Assembly: GCF_036173065.1 (NCBI RefSeq) | Contig: NZ_CP108041.1 | Span: 3,103,001-3,167,000, forward strand | Reading direction: 5' to 3' | From: Rhodococcus sp. NBC_00297 | Lineage (GTDB): Bacteria > Actinomycetota > Actinomycetes > Mycobacteriales > Mycobacteriaceae | DNA length: 64,000 nt | Part shown: positions 9,021 to 17,600 of the stretch, in pieces | How positions within the stretch are numbered: position 1 is the stretch's first letter | How the letters are laid out: each line of letters begins with the position of its first letter | Position numbers and translations under genes: made by a program | Notes under the pieces: model-generated | Database searches by the model: none | What the model saw: only the letters and a program-made list of their open reading frames with translations | Told to the model about the DNA's origin: nothing

Positions 9021-9036
9021 CGACCCGTCCGGGTCG
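9021..9036. terminator. Small hairpin between convergent map and reductase genes
   Basis: CGACCCG (9021-9027) pairs with CGGGTCG (9030-9036). The 2-base loop is tight, so the stem would open a little. It fills the 28-base gap between convergent genes. Confidence 0.4.
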
Positions 9037-10056
9037 TCAGGCCCAGTGCTCGGCCGGAACCTGCTCCGACTCCTTCGGCGGCGGCGGGGGAGTGCCGTCT
9101 CCGAACGGCCTGCCGCCCAACGCTTCCCGGCCGTGTGGGCTCAACCAGCTCGACAGGTCCGGCCCCTTGGGCACGATGCCGGTCGGGTTGATGTCGGTGT
9201 GCACCTCGTAGTAGTGCGACTTGATGTGCACGAAGTCCGTGGTGTCGCCGAATCCCGGTGTCTGGAACAGGTCTCGGGCGTAGGCCCACAGCACCGGCAT
9301 CTCGGAGAGCTTGCTCCGGTTGCACTTGAAGTGGCCGTGGTAGACGGGATCGAACCGCGCCAGCGTCGTGAACAGACGGACGTCGGCTTCGGTGATGGTG
9401 TCGCCCACCAGGAATCGCTGGTTCTCGAGACGGTCGCTCAGCCAGTCCAGTCGCGCGAAGAGAGCGTCGTACGCCTTCTCGTACGCGCTCTGGGAGCCGG
9501 CGAAACCGCACTTGTAGACGCCGTTGTTGACGTCGTGGAAGATCAGTTCCGCCACCTCGTCGATCTCGCCGCGCAACGCTTCCGGGTACAGGTCGGGTGC
9601 GCCCTCACGGTGGTACCGCGTCCACTCCGTCGAGAAGTCGAGCGTCATCTGCGGGTAGTCGTTGGTGACCACCTCGCCCGTCGACACCTCCACCATGGCG
9701 GGCACGGTGATCCCGCGTGGGTAGTCGGGGAAGCGCGCGAGGAATGCGTCCTGCAGACGTGGGATCTTCAGCACCGGGTCGAGGCCGTCCGGATCGAGAT
9801 CGAAGGTCCAGCTCCGCTTGTCGTGGGTCGGTCCGCACACTCCCATCGAGATGGCGTCCTCGAGACCCAGGAGCCGACGCACGATGATGGCGCGGTTGGC
9901 CCACGGGCAGGCGCGGGCCACGACGAGGCGGTAACGACCGGGCTCCACCGGGTAGCGCGACGACGGATCGTCGATGATGCGGTCCTCGATGTAGTTCGTG
10001 TCGCGGTCGAAGCCGCCCTTCTCCACGTAGGACGGGGTACCGCTGTCGGTGCTCAT
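9037..10056 (-). CDS. Glutathionyl-hydroquinone-reductase-like (ECM4/YqjG) thiol reductase
   Basis: A 339-residue member of the omega-class GST-like xenobiotic reductase family, which removes a thiol from S-conjugated hydroquinones. The catalytic motif is ACPWANRA with Cys50. The family's GFDRDTNYIEDRI start, the thioredoxin-fold segment VPAMVEVSTGEVVTNDYPQM and the all-helical C-terminal domain (DRLENQRFLVGDTITEADVRLFTTLARFDPVYHGHFKCN) are present. Actinobacteria use mycothiol, so the physiological thiol is probably not glutathione (inference). It lies 9 bases after the GNAT gene and is likely co-transcribed with it. Confidence 0.85.
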   Translation of the reverse strand: MSTDSGTPSYVEKGGFDRDTNYIEDRIIDDPSSRYPVEPGRYRLVVARACPWANRAIIVRRLLGLEDAISMGVCGPTHDKRSWTFDLDPDGLDPVLKIPRLQDAFLARFPDYPRGITVPAMVEVSTGEVVTNDYPQMTLDFSTEWTRYHREGAPDLYPEALRGEIDEVAELIFHDVNNGVYKCGFAGSQSAYEKAYDALFARLDWLSDRLENQRFLVGDTITEADVRLFTTLARFDPVYHGHFKCNRSKLSEMPVLWAYARDLFQTPGFGDTTDFVHIKSHYYEVHTDINPTGIVPKGPDLSSWLSPHGREALGGRPFGDGTPPPPPKESEQVPAEHWA

Positions 10057-10065
10057 GGTCGTAAC

Positions 10066-10782
10066 TTACCCGGGGTCGGTCAATTCCATCCCGATGTGCA
10101 CTCCCAGTTCGGTGAAGCCGAGCGAGAGGCCGAACAGCCGGGCGGTCGCGTTGTCCATCGGCACCGACCACTGCGGCACGAGTCCCGCGTCGATGGCCTC
10201 GTTCGTGGCCAGCCGTGCGGCGGTCGAGCCGTACCCCCGCCGGCGTCGTGACGGCACGGTGACCGCGACGGTGTCGGCGAGGAAGCCGCGCCACTCGACG
10301 TACCCGGCAGCGGCCGCGGGGAGAGCGTCGTCCTCACCGTCGGCGTCGTCGAACACCGTGAACCACGAGTCGACGCCGACCGCGCGGATCCCGGTGGCGT
10401 CGTCGGGAGGCACCAGTGCGAGGACGCGGTCCACATCGTGCCCGTCGTGGGAGATCAGAGGGTGTTCGACGCGCACGTCGTCGCGACTGTCGTCGAGGAA
10501 GGCGAGGACCCGTGGTCCACCGCAACGACCCCGGCGCTGTCCCGCGAGCTCGGCGAGACCGTCCCGCGTCGCGAGCACGTCGTTGCCCAGTTCCTCGGCG
10601 CGGTCGAGGATGTCGCCGGGTCCGACCAGGACCGCGTGGCCGTCCAGGACGACGAACGTGAGGCGGGTCGCGTCGTCGTCGACCACGTGCAACCGCTCCG
10701 CGTCGTCGAGCGAGGCGTCGTCGGGAAGACCCAGTTCTCGCGCCCAGGCGAGACGGACGATGTCGATCTGGTGGGAGTTCAT
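10066..10782 (-). CDS. GNAT-family N-acetyltransferase
   Basis: The product is 238 residues. The C-terminal half has the acetyl-CoA site VTVPSRRRRGYGSTAARLATNEA and the following ARLFGLSLGFTELG, both typical of GCN5-related acetyltransferases of the FR47 type. The N-terminal about 120 residues (MNSHQIDIVRLAWARELGL onward) look like a degenerate second GNAT half. ATG 10782 is used; TAGCGT (10791-10796 on the complement) lies 8 bases upstream, fitting a leaderless message. It is divergent from padR, with the PadR palindrome between them, so it may belong to that regulon. Substrate unknown. Confidence 0.75.
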   Translation of the reverse strand: MNSHQIDIVRLAWARELGLPDDASLDDAERLHVVDDDATRLTFVVLDGHAVLVGPGDILDRAEELGNDVLATRDGLAELAGQRRGRCGGPRVLAFLDDSRDDVRVEHPLISHDGHDVDRVLALVPPDDATGIRAVGVDSWFTVFDDADGEDDALPAAAAGYVEWRGFLADTVAVTVPSRRRRGYGSTAARLATNEAIDAGLVPQWSVPMDNATARLFGLSLGFTELGVHIGMELTDPG

Positions 10783-10824
10783 CGCCGTCCACGCTAGCGC
10801 CGCTTGTGGCGACCATGCTCGGCG

Positions 10825-10850
10825 CCGTATATTCCAAGCGGAATATACGG
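10825..10850. promoter_or_regulatory. Perfect palindromic operator upstream of padR
   Basis: CCGTATATTCC (10825-10835) is mirrored by GGAATATACGG (10840-10850) with the 4-base spacer AAGC. It is AT-rich inside a GC-rich neighbourhood, lies 14 bases before the padR ATG and 42 bases before the divergent GNAT start, and has the size of a PadR dimer site. Autorepression and control of both directions are inferred from position. Confidence 0.75.
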
Positions 10851-10864
10851 GCGAGGGGATCGAC

Positions 10865-11455
10865 ATGGAACGCGTGACACCGCTGGCCATCGCCGTGCTC
10901 GCGTGCCTGTTCGAGCGGCCGATGCACCCGTACGAGATGTATCAGCTCCTGCTCGAGCGCAAGGACGACCGACTGCTCAAGGTACGTCCGGGGTCGCTTT
11001 ACCACGCGGTCGACCGCCTGGCGGAGCGTGAGCTGATCGTGGCGGTCGGCACCGAACGGGAAGGTAATCGGCCCGAGCGCACCACCTACTCGGTGACCGA
11101 CTCGGGTCGGGCGGCTCTGTCGGACACCCTGCGTACTCTCCTGGCGGAACCCACGCCCGAGTACTCGCAGTTCACCCTGGCCCTGTCCGAGTCGCACAAC
11201 CTCCCCGGGTCGGAGGTCGCGACACTCGTCCGTACCCGTATCGCTCTGCTGGAGAAGGATCTCGACGAGATGCGCGTCATCGATGCGATGGCCGTCGATC
11301 GCCACGTTCCCCGGCTCTTCTCCGTGGGCCTCGACTACACGCTCGCCCTGCGCGAGGCCGAACTCACCTGGCTCCGGGCCTTCGTCGACGACATCGACTC
11401 CGGACGTCTCCCCTGGCTGGACAGCATTCTCACCGAACGACAGGACCACCGATGA
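10865..11455 (+). CDS. PadR-family transcriptional regulator
   Basis: A 196-residue PadR regulator. The winged helix covers about residues 1-90 (TPLAIAVLACLFERPMHPYEMY, then RPGSLYHAVDRLAERELI and RTTYSVTDSGRAAL). The C-terminal helical part (about 100-190) forms the dimerisation/ligand domain, as in LmrR/PadR-s2 types. ATG 10865 has GAGGGG 6-7 bases upstream; the longer open frame from 10049 crosses the divergent gene and is rejected. Its stop overlaps the exporter start by 4 bases (ATGA). It is probably a drug-responsive repressor of the exporter through the palindrome at 10825-10850. Confidence 0.88.
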   Translation: MERVTPLAIAVLACLFERPMHPYEMYQLLLERKDDRLLKVRPGSLYHAVDRLAERELIVAVGTEREGNRPERTTYSVTDSGRAALSDTLRTLLAEPTPEYSQFTLALSESHNLPGSEVATLVRTRIALLEKDLDEMRVIDAMAVDRHVPRLFSVGLDYTLALREAELTWLRAFVDDIDSGRLPWLDSILTERQDHR

Positions 11456-12975
11456 CCAGCACCACCAGCCCGGCCGTGAAGGAGGCGTCCCCCTGGATCG
11501 CGCTCTGGACCCTGTGCCTCGGCTTCTTCATGATTCTCGTGGACACCACCATCGTCGCCGTCGCGCAGCCGGCGATCCTCGAGGGTCTGCAGACCGACAT
11601 CTCGAACGTCATCTGGGTGACCAGTGCGTACCTGCTCGCGTACGCGGTACCGCTCCTCGTGACCGGCCGACTGGGCGACCGGTTCGGACCGAAGAACCTC
11701 TACATCGGCGGGCTCGTCGTCTTCACTCTCGCCTCGCTGTGGTGTGGCGTCTCGGGGTCGATCGAGATGCTCATCGCCGCGCGCGCCGTGCAGGGCCTGG
11801 GCGCCGCGATGATCACGCCGCAGACCATGGCCGTCATCACCCGCATCTTCCCCAAGGACAAGCGCGGTGCCGCGATGGGTGCCTGGGGCGCGGTCGCCGG
11901 CGTCGCCACCCTGGTGGGTCCACTGCTCGGCGGCGTGCTGGTCGACGCGTTCGGGTGGGAGTGGATCTTCTTCATCAACCTCCCCGTCGGTGTCGTCGCC
12001 ATCGCACTGGCCGTCAAGTTCGTGCCGACGCTCCCCACCAACGACCACAAGTTCGACATCCCCGGCGTCGTGCTGTCCGCCGCCGGCCTGTTCTTCATCG
12101 TCTTCGGTCTGCAGGAGGGGCAGAAGTACGACTGGAACGGGTGGATCTGGACCTCCATCGCCGTCGGCGTGGTCGTCTTCGCCGCGTTCATCGTGTGGCA
12201 GTCGCGCAACCGCAACGAGCCTCTGGTGCCGCTCGGGCTGTTCCGCGACCGGAACTTCTCGCTCAGCAACATCGGCATCGCGGCCATGGGCTTCGCGATG
12301 ACGGGCATGATGCTGCCGATCATGTTCTACGCGCAGAGCGTCACCGGACTGACGCCCACGCGTTCGGCCCTGCTGTTCGTGCCCATGGCGGTGCTCACCG
12401 GCGTGCTCGCGCCGAACGTCGGCCGTCTGGTGGACCGCGTGCACCCGCGCTACATCGCCGGTACCGGCCTGACCCTGCTCACCGTCGCCCTCGTCTGGCT
12501 CGCGATGGAGATGACACCGACCACGGCGATCGTCCGGCTCCTCATGCCCATCGCACTGATGGGTGTGGCCAACGCGCTCATCTGGTCTCCGCTCGGTGCC
12601 ACGGCCACCCGCAACCTGCCGATGTCGCAGGCCGGCGCGGGCAGCGGCGTCTACAACACCACCCGCATGATCGGGTCCGTGCTGGGCAGTGCGGGTATCG
12701 GCGTGCTGATGCAGTCCCGCATCTCCGCCGAGGTGCCGTTCGCCGGTGCGGCCGGCGCGTCGGGTGAGCTGTCCACGGGCCGGGTGCCGGCACAGGTGGC
12801 GGAACCGTTCGCCACCGCGCTCGCCCAGTCGCTGTACCTCCCGGCCGCGGTCCTGCTGGTCGGAGCGATCGCGACGCTCTTCTACGCGCGCCCCAACTTC
12901 GGTGGGCACGGCGCTGCGGTTCCGGATCCGTCGGTCGAGGCGAGTGTTCCGGCCGGGACGACGCCCGTCCGCTGA
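11452..12975 (+). CDS. MFS drug exporter, DHA2 (14-helix) family
   Basis: A 507-residue drug:proton antiporter of the EmrB/QacA type with 14 predicted helices. Motif D1 is visible at LVDTTIVAVAQPAIL. Motif A is TGRLGDRFGPKNLY, and motif C is the GAVAGVATLVGPLLGGVLVD segment of TM5. Start ATG 11452 overlaps the padR stop, so expression is coupled to the repressor. Substrates are unknown. It ends 12 bases before a repeat array whose GC-rich tandem copies lie directly downstream. Confidence 0.88.
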   Translation: MTSTTSPAVKEASPWIALWTLCLGFFMILVDTTIVAVAQPAILEGLQTDISNVIWVTSAYLLAYAVPLLVTGRLGDRFGPKNLYIGGLVVFTLASLWCGVSGSIEMLIAARAVQGLGAAMITPQTMAVITRIFPKDKRGAAMGAWGAVAGVATLVGPLLGGVLVDAFGWEWIFFINLPVGVVAIALAVKFVPTLPTNDHKFDIPGVVLSAAGLFFIVFGLQEGQKYDWNGWIWTSIAVGVVVFAAFIVWQSRNRNEPLVPLGLFRDRNFSLSNIGIAAMGFAMTGMMLPIMFYAQSVTGLTPTRSALLFVPMAVLTGVLAPNVGRLVDRVHPRYIAGTGLTLLTVALVWLAMEMTPTTAIVRLLMPIALMGVANALIWSPLGATATRNLPMSQAGAGSGVYNTTRMIGSVLGSAGIGVLMQSRISAEVPFAGAAGASGELSTGRVPAQVAEPFATALAQSLYLPAAVLLVGAIATLFYARPNFGGHGAAVPDPSVEASVPAGTTPVR

Positions 12976-13050
12976 GGCGGGCAGGCCGGAGGCCGGTCGG
13001 GGTAGGCGGGCAGGCCGGAGGCCGGTCGGGGTAGGCGGGCAGGCCGGAGA
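12975..13050. repeat. Tandem array of a 29-bp GC-rich repeat (2.6 copies)
   Basis: Two exact 29-bp copies, 12975-13003 and 13004-13032, are followed by a 17-base partial copy at 13033-13049. Each full copy contains AGGCCGGAGGCCGGTCGG (12983-13000 and 13012-13029). The same 18-mer lies inside the NRPS gene at 18872-18889, and with one change inside the second FadE gene at 56739-56756. Confidence 0.9.
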
Positions 13051-13085
13051 ACGAGGATGTGTGCGCACCTGGCATGCTCCGATCC

Positions 13086-13877
13086 ATGAGTGAGAAGCCC
13101 ACCCGTCTCGAGCGCACCACCACCGACGCGGGCGCCGAGGTCGCGATCCTCACGTTCGCCCACGGCGCCCTGAACCTGTTCGACCAGGCGATGTTCGATG
13201 CCGTGACGGCCGACGTCGCCGAGCTGGTGGCCGCTCCTCCGCGTGCGCTGCTGCTGCGCGCGGAGGGCAAGGTGGTCTCGGGTGGGGTCGACGTGCACGT
13301 CTTCGAGGGGCTGTCGGAGGCCGAGGGAACGGCGTTGTGGGAGGGGCTCTTCGCGGCCATCGCCCACCCGCTCGAGGCGCTGCCCTGCCCGGTGGTGTTC
13401 GCCGCGCACGGTCTGACGTTGACGGCCGCGCTGGAGATCGCCCTGGCCTGCGACATCATCCTCGCGTCGCCGAAGGCGAAGTTCGGTCTGGTGGAGACAG
13501 TGGTGGGTCTGACTCCGTCGATGGGTGGTCCGCAGCGGATGGCGGAGCGTGCGGGCAGCGGCCGGGCACGTGAGTTCGTCATGACGGGCGATCTGTACAC
13601 GGCGGAGACGCTGCGCGAATGGGGAGTCGTCAACCAGATCCACGAGGACGTGGACTCCGCCGCCAGGGCTCTCGTCGCACGGCTCGCGGACGGGCCGACG
13701 CGCGCCCATGCGGCCACGAAGGAGATCATCGGTGCGTGGCGCTCCGGCGGTGTGCGCCATGCGGATTCGGTGACGTCGGCGGTGTCGGGTGCCCTGTTCG
13801 AGACCGAGGATCTGCAGGGCGCGGTGCGCAGCTTCCTCGATGTGGGGCCCGGAAAGGCGACCTACAGCGGGCGCTGA
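13086..13877 (+). CDS. Enoyl-CoA hydratase/isomerase family protein
   Basis: A 263-residue crotonase-fold protein. The oxyanion-hole segments are visible as KVVSGGVDVHVFEG and the GLVETVVGLTPSMGGPQRMAERAG region. The usual catalytic Glu pair is hard to place: the second loop reads KFGLVETVVGLTP, retaining one Glu. The exact reaction (hydratase, isomerase or dehalogenase) is not clear. ATG 13086 gives MSEKPTRLERTTT; upstream frame extension to 13059 runs into a GTGTGCGCAC motif and is rejected. It is convergent with the phosphatase gene, stop to stop without a gap. Confidence 0.8.
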   Translation: MSEKPTRLERTTTDAGAEVAILTFAHGALNLFDQAMFDAVTADVAELVAAPPRALLLRAEGKVVSGGVDVHVFEGLSEAEGTALWEGLFAAIAHPLEALPCPVVFAAHGLTLTAALEIALACDIILASPKAKFGLVETVVGLTPSMGGPQRMAERAGSGRAREFVMTGDLYTAETLREWGVVNQIHEDVDSAARALVARLADGPTRAHAATKEIIGAWRSGGVRHADSVTSAVSGALFETEDLQGAVRSFLDVGPGKATYSGR

Positions 13878-14648
13878 TCAGCGCTGGGTGTCCACCAGCG
13901 CATTCCTCAGTCGAGTGACCGCGTCGTGGTCGAGGCCGAGCCAGTCCAGGTAGCCGTCGAACGAGCCGTGCGCCGTGGTCATCGCCTCGAGCCCGGCGCG
14001 GTAGTACTCCTCCCGCACGCCCAGCAGGTCGTCGTCGAGGTCGGCGGGGGCCACCTCGTCGTGATCGAGAATGTGGCGCCGGAGTGGAGCGACGGCGGCG
14101 TTGCTGCGCAGGTAGTCCGCGACGATGTCCTCCTCGACGACGCCGGCGGCGCGCAGCACGGTGGCGACGGTCCACCCCGCGCGGTCCTTGCCGGCGGCGC
14201 AGTGCACCAGCGACGAGGTGCCGGACGACAGGGCCTCGACCACCGCCCTGATCGCCACCCGCGCGCCGGGCAGCGTCGGAAAGGCGCGGTAGGCGCCGTC
14301 GAGGTAGCCCCGGGCGGTGGTGGCGGGCACGGCGCGCTCGTGCGGCGCGTCGCGTTCCGCGGCGATGTAGGGGACGCGATGCACGGTGACCGTGTCCGGG
14401 GCCCGGTCCGAGCCCCACCGCGTCACCTCGGCGTCGCCGCGCAGGTCGAACACGTCGCTGACCCCGAGTCCGGCCAGCGTGGCCCGGCCCTCGTCGGAGA
14501 GGTGCGTGAGTGCCGACGCGCGGAAGAGCAGTCCGCTGCGGGTGCGTCCGCCGTCGGACGTGCGCAGGCCGCCGGTGTCGCGGAAGTTCCACGCGCCGTG
14601 CAGGTGGAACTGGCCGGGTTCGGAACCATCCGTGCTGCGTTCACTCAC
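13878..14648 (-). CDS. PtpB-like tyrosine/lipid phosphatase coupled to the NRPS
   Basis: A 256-residue protein phosphatase of the MptpB type, which can be dual-specificity or act on phosphoinositides. The P-loop HCAAGKDRAG has nucleophile Cys150 and Arg156 (CX5R). The N-terminal WNFRDTGG and the GLLFRASALTHLSDEG and DLRGDAEV motifs are family hallmarks. The Lys and Asp within the P-loop are features of the MptpB/triple-specificity group. GTG 14648 lies inside the NRPS 3' end and overlaps its stop by 8 bases, so it is translated from the NRPS message. There is no signal peptide, so it is cytosolic unless exported otherwise. The link to the peptide is positional only. Confidence 0.85.
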   Translation of the reverse strand: MSERSTDGSEPGQFHLHGAWNFRDTGGLRTSDGGRTRSGLLFRASALTHLSDEGRATLAGLGVSDVFDLRGDAEVTRWGSDRAPDTVTVHRVPYIAAERDAPHERAVPATTARGYLDGAYRAFPTLPGARVAIRAVVEALSSGTSSLVHCAAGKDRAGWTVATVLRAAGVVEEDIVADYLRSNAAVAPLRRHILDHDEVAPADLDDDLLGVREEYYRAGLEAMTTAHGSFDGYLDWLGLDHDAVTRLRNALVDTQR

Positions 14649-17600
14649 CCGTCGACAGTAACGACGCGGTCTCCACGCGTCCGAGCCACCGTCCCACCAG
14701 GGGACCGATGTCCGCCACGGCGTCGCTCGACAGCAGTTCGCCGTGTCGCCACGGCACCGACTCCACGTCGGCGGGTCCGGTGCAGTACTGCGACCAGAAG
14801 TCCGACATGCGGCCGAGTTCGACGGCGGTGACGTCGGAGTCGATCATCAGGACGGCCCCGCTGTAGGTCGGCGGCACGTGCTCGTCGACGAGGGCGAACA
14901 GCGTGAGCATCGCCTTGGTGATCAGTCGCGCCTGGATGTCCGAGACCGGTAGCTGGTCGCCGCCCATCGCCGACCACACCGACCACAGCGCGTCCGGCGT
15001 CATGTCCGCCAGGTCGTCGGTCAGGTGCTGGTACGCGCCGAACATGGCGTCCGCCTGCGCCTTCTTGACCGCACTGCCCGGCACGATGCTGTGCACCGGG
15101 TCGAGCAGCGACAGCGACGCGACGGTGTGGCCCTGCGATTGCATCCGGGCCGCGACGGCATGGGCCAGCACACCGCCGACCGACCATCCGACGAGGTGGT
15201 ACGGGCCGACGGGATCCACGTGCCGGATCTCCTCGACGTAGCGCTCGACGACGTCGTCCATCGACCGTGGTGCGAAGTCGGGGTCCGCCACCGCCGGCGT
15301 CTGCACGCCGTACAGGGGGCGGCCGGTCTCGAGGTGGCGGCCGAGCTCGAAGTACGGCCAGGCCAGCCCCATCATCGGGTGGATGCAGAACACCGGGGCG
15401 AGCTCGACTCCGCCGCCCAGTCGGAGAACGGGACCGACTGCGTCGGACGAGGCGATCGACTCGTCGTCGTCCTCGCGGTCGAGATGCTCGGCGACGGCGC
15501 CGACGGTGCCGTGCGAGAACAGGAGTCGGAGCACGCGGTCGACCCCGGCGGCACGACCGAGGTGTGCGGCCACCCTGGTCGCGGTCAGTGAGGTCCCGCC
15601 GAGGGCGAAGAAGTCGTCGTCGAGTCCGATGTCGCCGACGCCCAGCACGAGGGCGAAGGCGTCGGCGACCATGTGTTCCGTCGAGGTCGTCGGCGCGCGG
15701 TACACCGTCGGTGCGAACGTCGGTGCGGGAAGGGCCGCCCGATCCACCTTGCCCGCGATGGTGCGCGGCACCGCGTCCAGAGCGATGACGCGCGACGGCA
15801 CCATGTACTGCGGAACCCGTTCCGCCACCGCCTCTCTGACAGAAGCGACGTCGATCCCGTCGCCGGCGACGTACGCGACGAGATGATCCGATCCGGTTCC
15901 GGCGTCGCGGTTGAGGAGGACCACCGCCTGCGTCACCGCGGGATGGGCGAGGGCGGCGTTCTCGATCTCGCCCGGCTCGATGCGCAGTCCGCGGAGCTTG
16001 ATCTGGAAGTCGCTACGTCCCAGATACGCCAGTTCTCCGGCCGAGTTCCACCGCACCAGGTCGCCGGTGCGGTACAGGCGCGCGCCCGGCGGTCCGTACG
16101 GCGCGGCGACGAACCGGCTCGCCGTCAGCCCGGTCTGCTCGACGTACCCGCGGGCGAGATGTGGTCCGGACAGGTACAACTCACCGACGGCGCCGAGAGG
16201 TACCGGCCGCAGTCGGCCGTCGAGCACCACCGCGTCCACACCGCGGACCGGTGTGCCGATGCCGACGGGGCGGTCCGGCGTGATCGGTCCGTGCGCGGTG
16301 GCCCAGACGGTCGTCTCGGTGGGGCCGTAGTCGTCGTACATCTCGCGTCCGGCGGACCACGTCGCCGCGAGGTGATCCGGGAGGGCCTCGCCGCCCACGA
16401 CGAGGACGCGCACGCAGTCGAGGCCGGCGGGGTCCAGGGAGTCGAGCACGCGGGGCGTGATGATCGTGTGCGTGACCCTCTCGTGGCGAATCAGCGCGCC
16501 GACCTCGTCGCCGCTGTGTACGTGCGCCGGCGCGAGAACGAGAGTGCCGCAGTGCGCCAGCGCCATCAGCAACTCGGCGATCGAGGCGTCGAAGGTCGGC
16601 GAGGCCACCGCGAGCACACGCACGTCCGGCACGTCGCCGCGCCGGGAACGTTGGTCCGCCAGCGCATCCGCCAGGCCCGCGTGGGTCACGGCGACGCCCT
16701 TGGGTCGGCCCGTGGAGCCGGAGGTGTAGATGACGTACGCGATCGAGCTCGGATGCAGCCCCGGACGACGCTCCGACGCGAGCACCGTGTGCGCCGGGTG
16801 ACGGTCGAGCGCCGACACCACGTCCGGATCGTCGAGCACGATGCGCGGAATCCACGGCGCCGCGGTCGAGGTGGTCTGCTCGGACCGGGACTCCGTGATC
16901 ACGACGACGGCGCCGGAGTCCTGGAGGATGTGCGCGATCCGCTCGGCGGGTTGCGCGGGATCGACCGACAGGAACGCTGCCCCGGCCGCGGCGACGGCCC
17001 ACACGGACAGGACGTGGTCGATCGAGCGCGGCATCGCCAGCGCGACCACGACGTCGGGTCCTGCGCCGCAGGCGATCAGTTCCCGCGCGAGACGATTCGC
17101 TCGCGCGGACAGATCCGCGTAGCTCAGGTCGATGCCGTTCGCGCGCAGAGCGATCGCGCCGGGACGGGCCGCTACCGCGTCGGCCACGAGGTGGTCGAGA
17201 GTCCGGGCCGCCAGCGCGGGGGCACCGCTGCGGGGACGCATCGCGGCACGCTCCGCGGGCTCCACCGTCTCGAGGTCCCCGATCCTGACCGAGGTGTCGC
17301 GTGTCATCGACCGCAGTGTCCACGCCAGTCGGCGCGAGACCCGCTCGATGGTGCTCCGGTCGAACAGGTCGGTCGCGTAGGACAGCTCGATCAGCAGGCG
17401 CCCCTGGTCCTCGCGCAGCGTCACGGCGAGATCGAACTGTACGGGAGCGCCGCCGAGATCGAGCACCTCGACGGCCGGTGTGGTGTCGGGGAATCGCGGC
17501 GGCGCGGTGTTCTGCAGGGTCAGCATCACCTGCACCACAGGGTGACTCGCAGTGGAACGCACCGGGTCGAGGGCCGTCACCAGGGTCTCGAACGGCAGAG

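Noticed and set aside
12975-13050. CRISPR array
   Set aside because: Copies are directly adjacent with no unique spacers, and no cas genes are present.
11335-13068. 577-codon antisense frame over the MFS exporter and repeat array
   Set aside because: Shadow of the exporter gene with Asp/His/Arg-rich composition.
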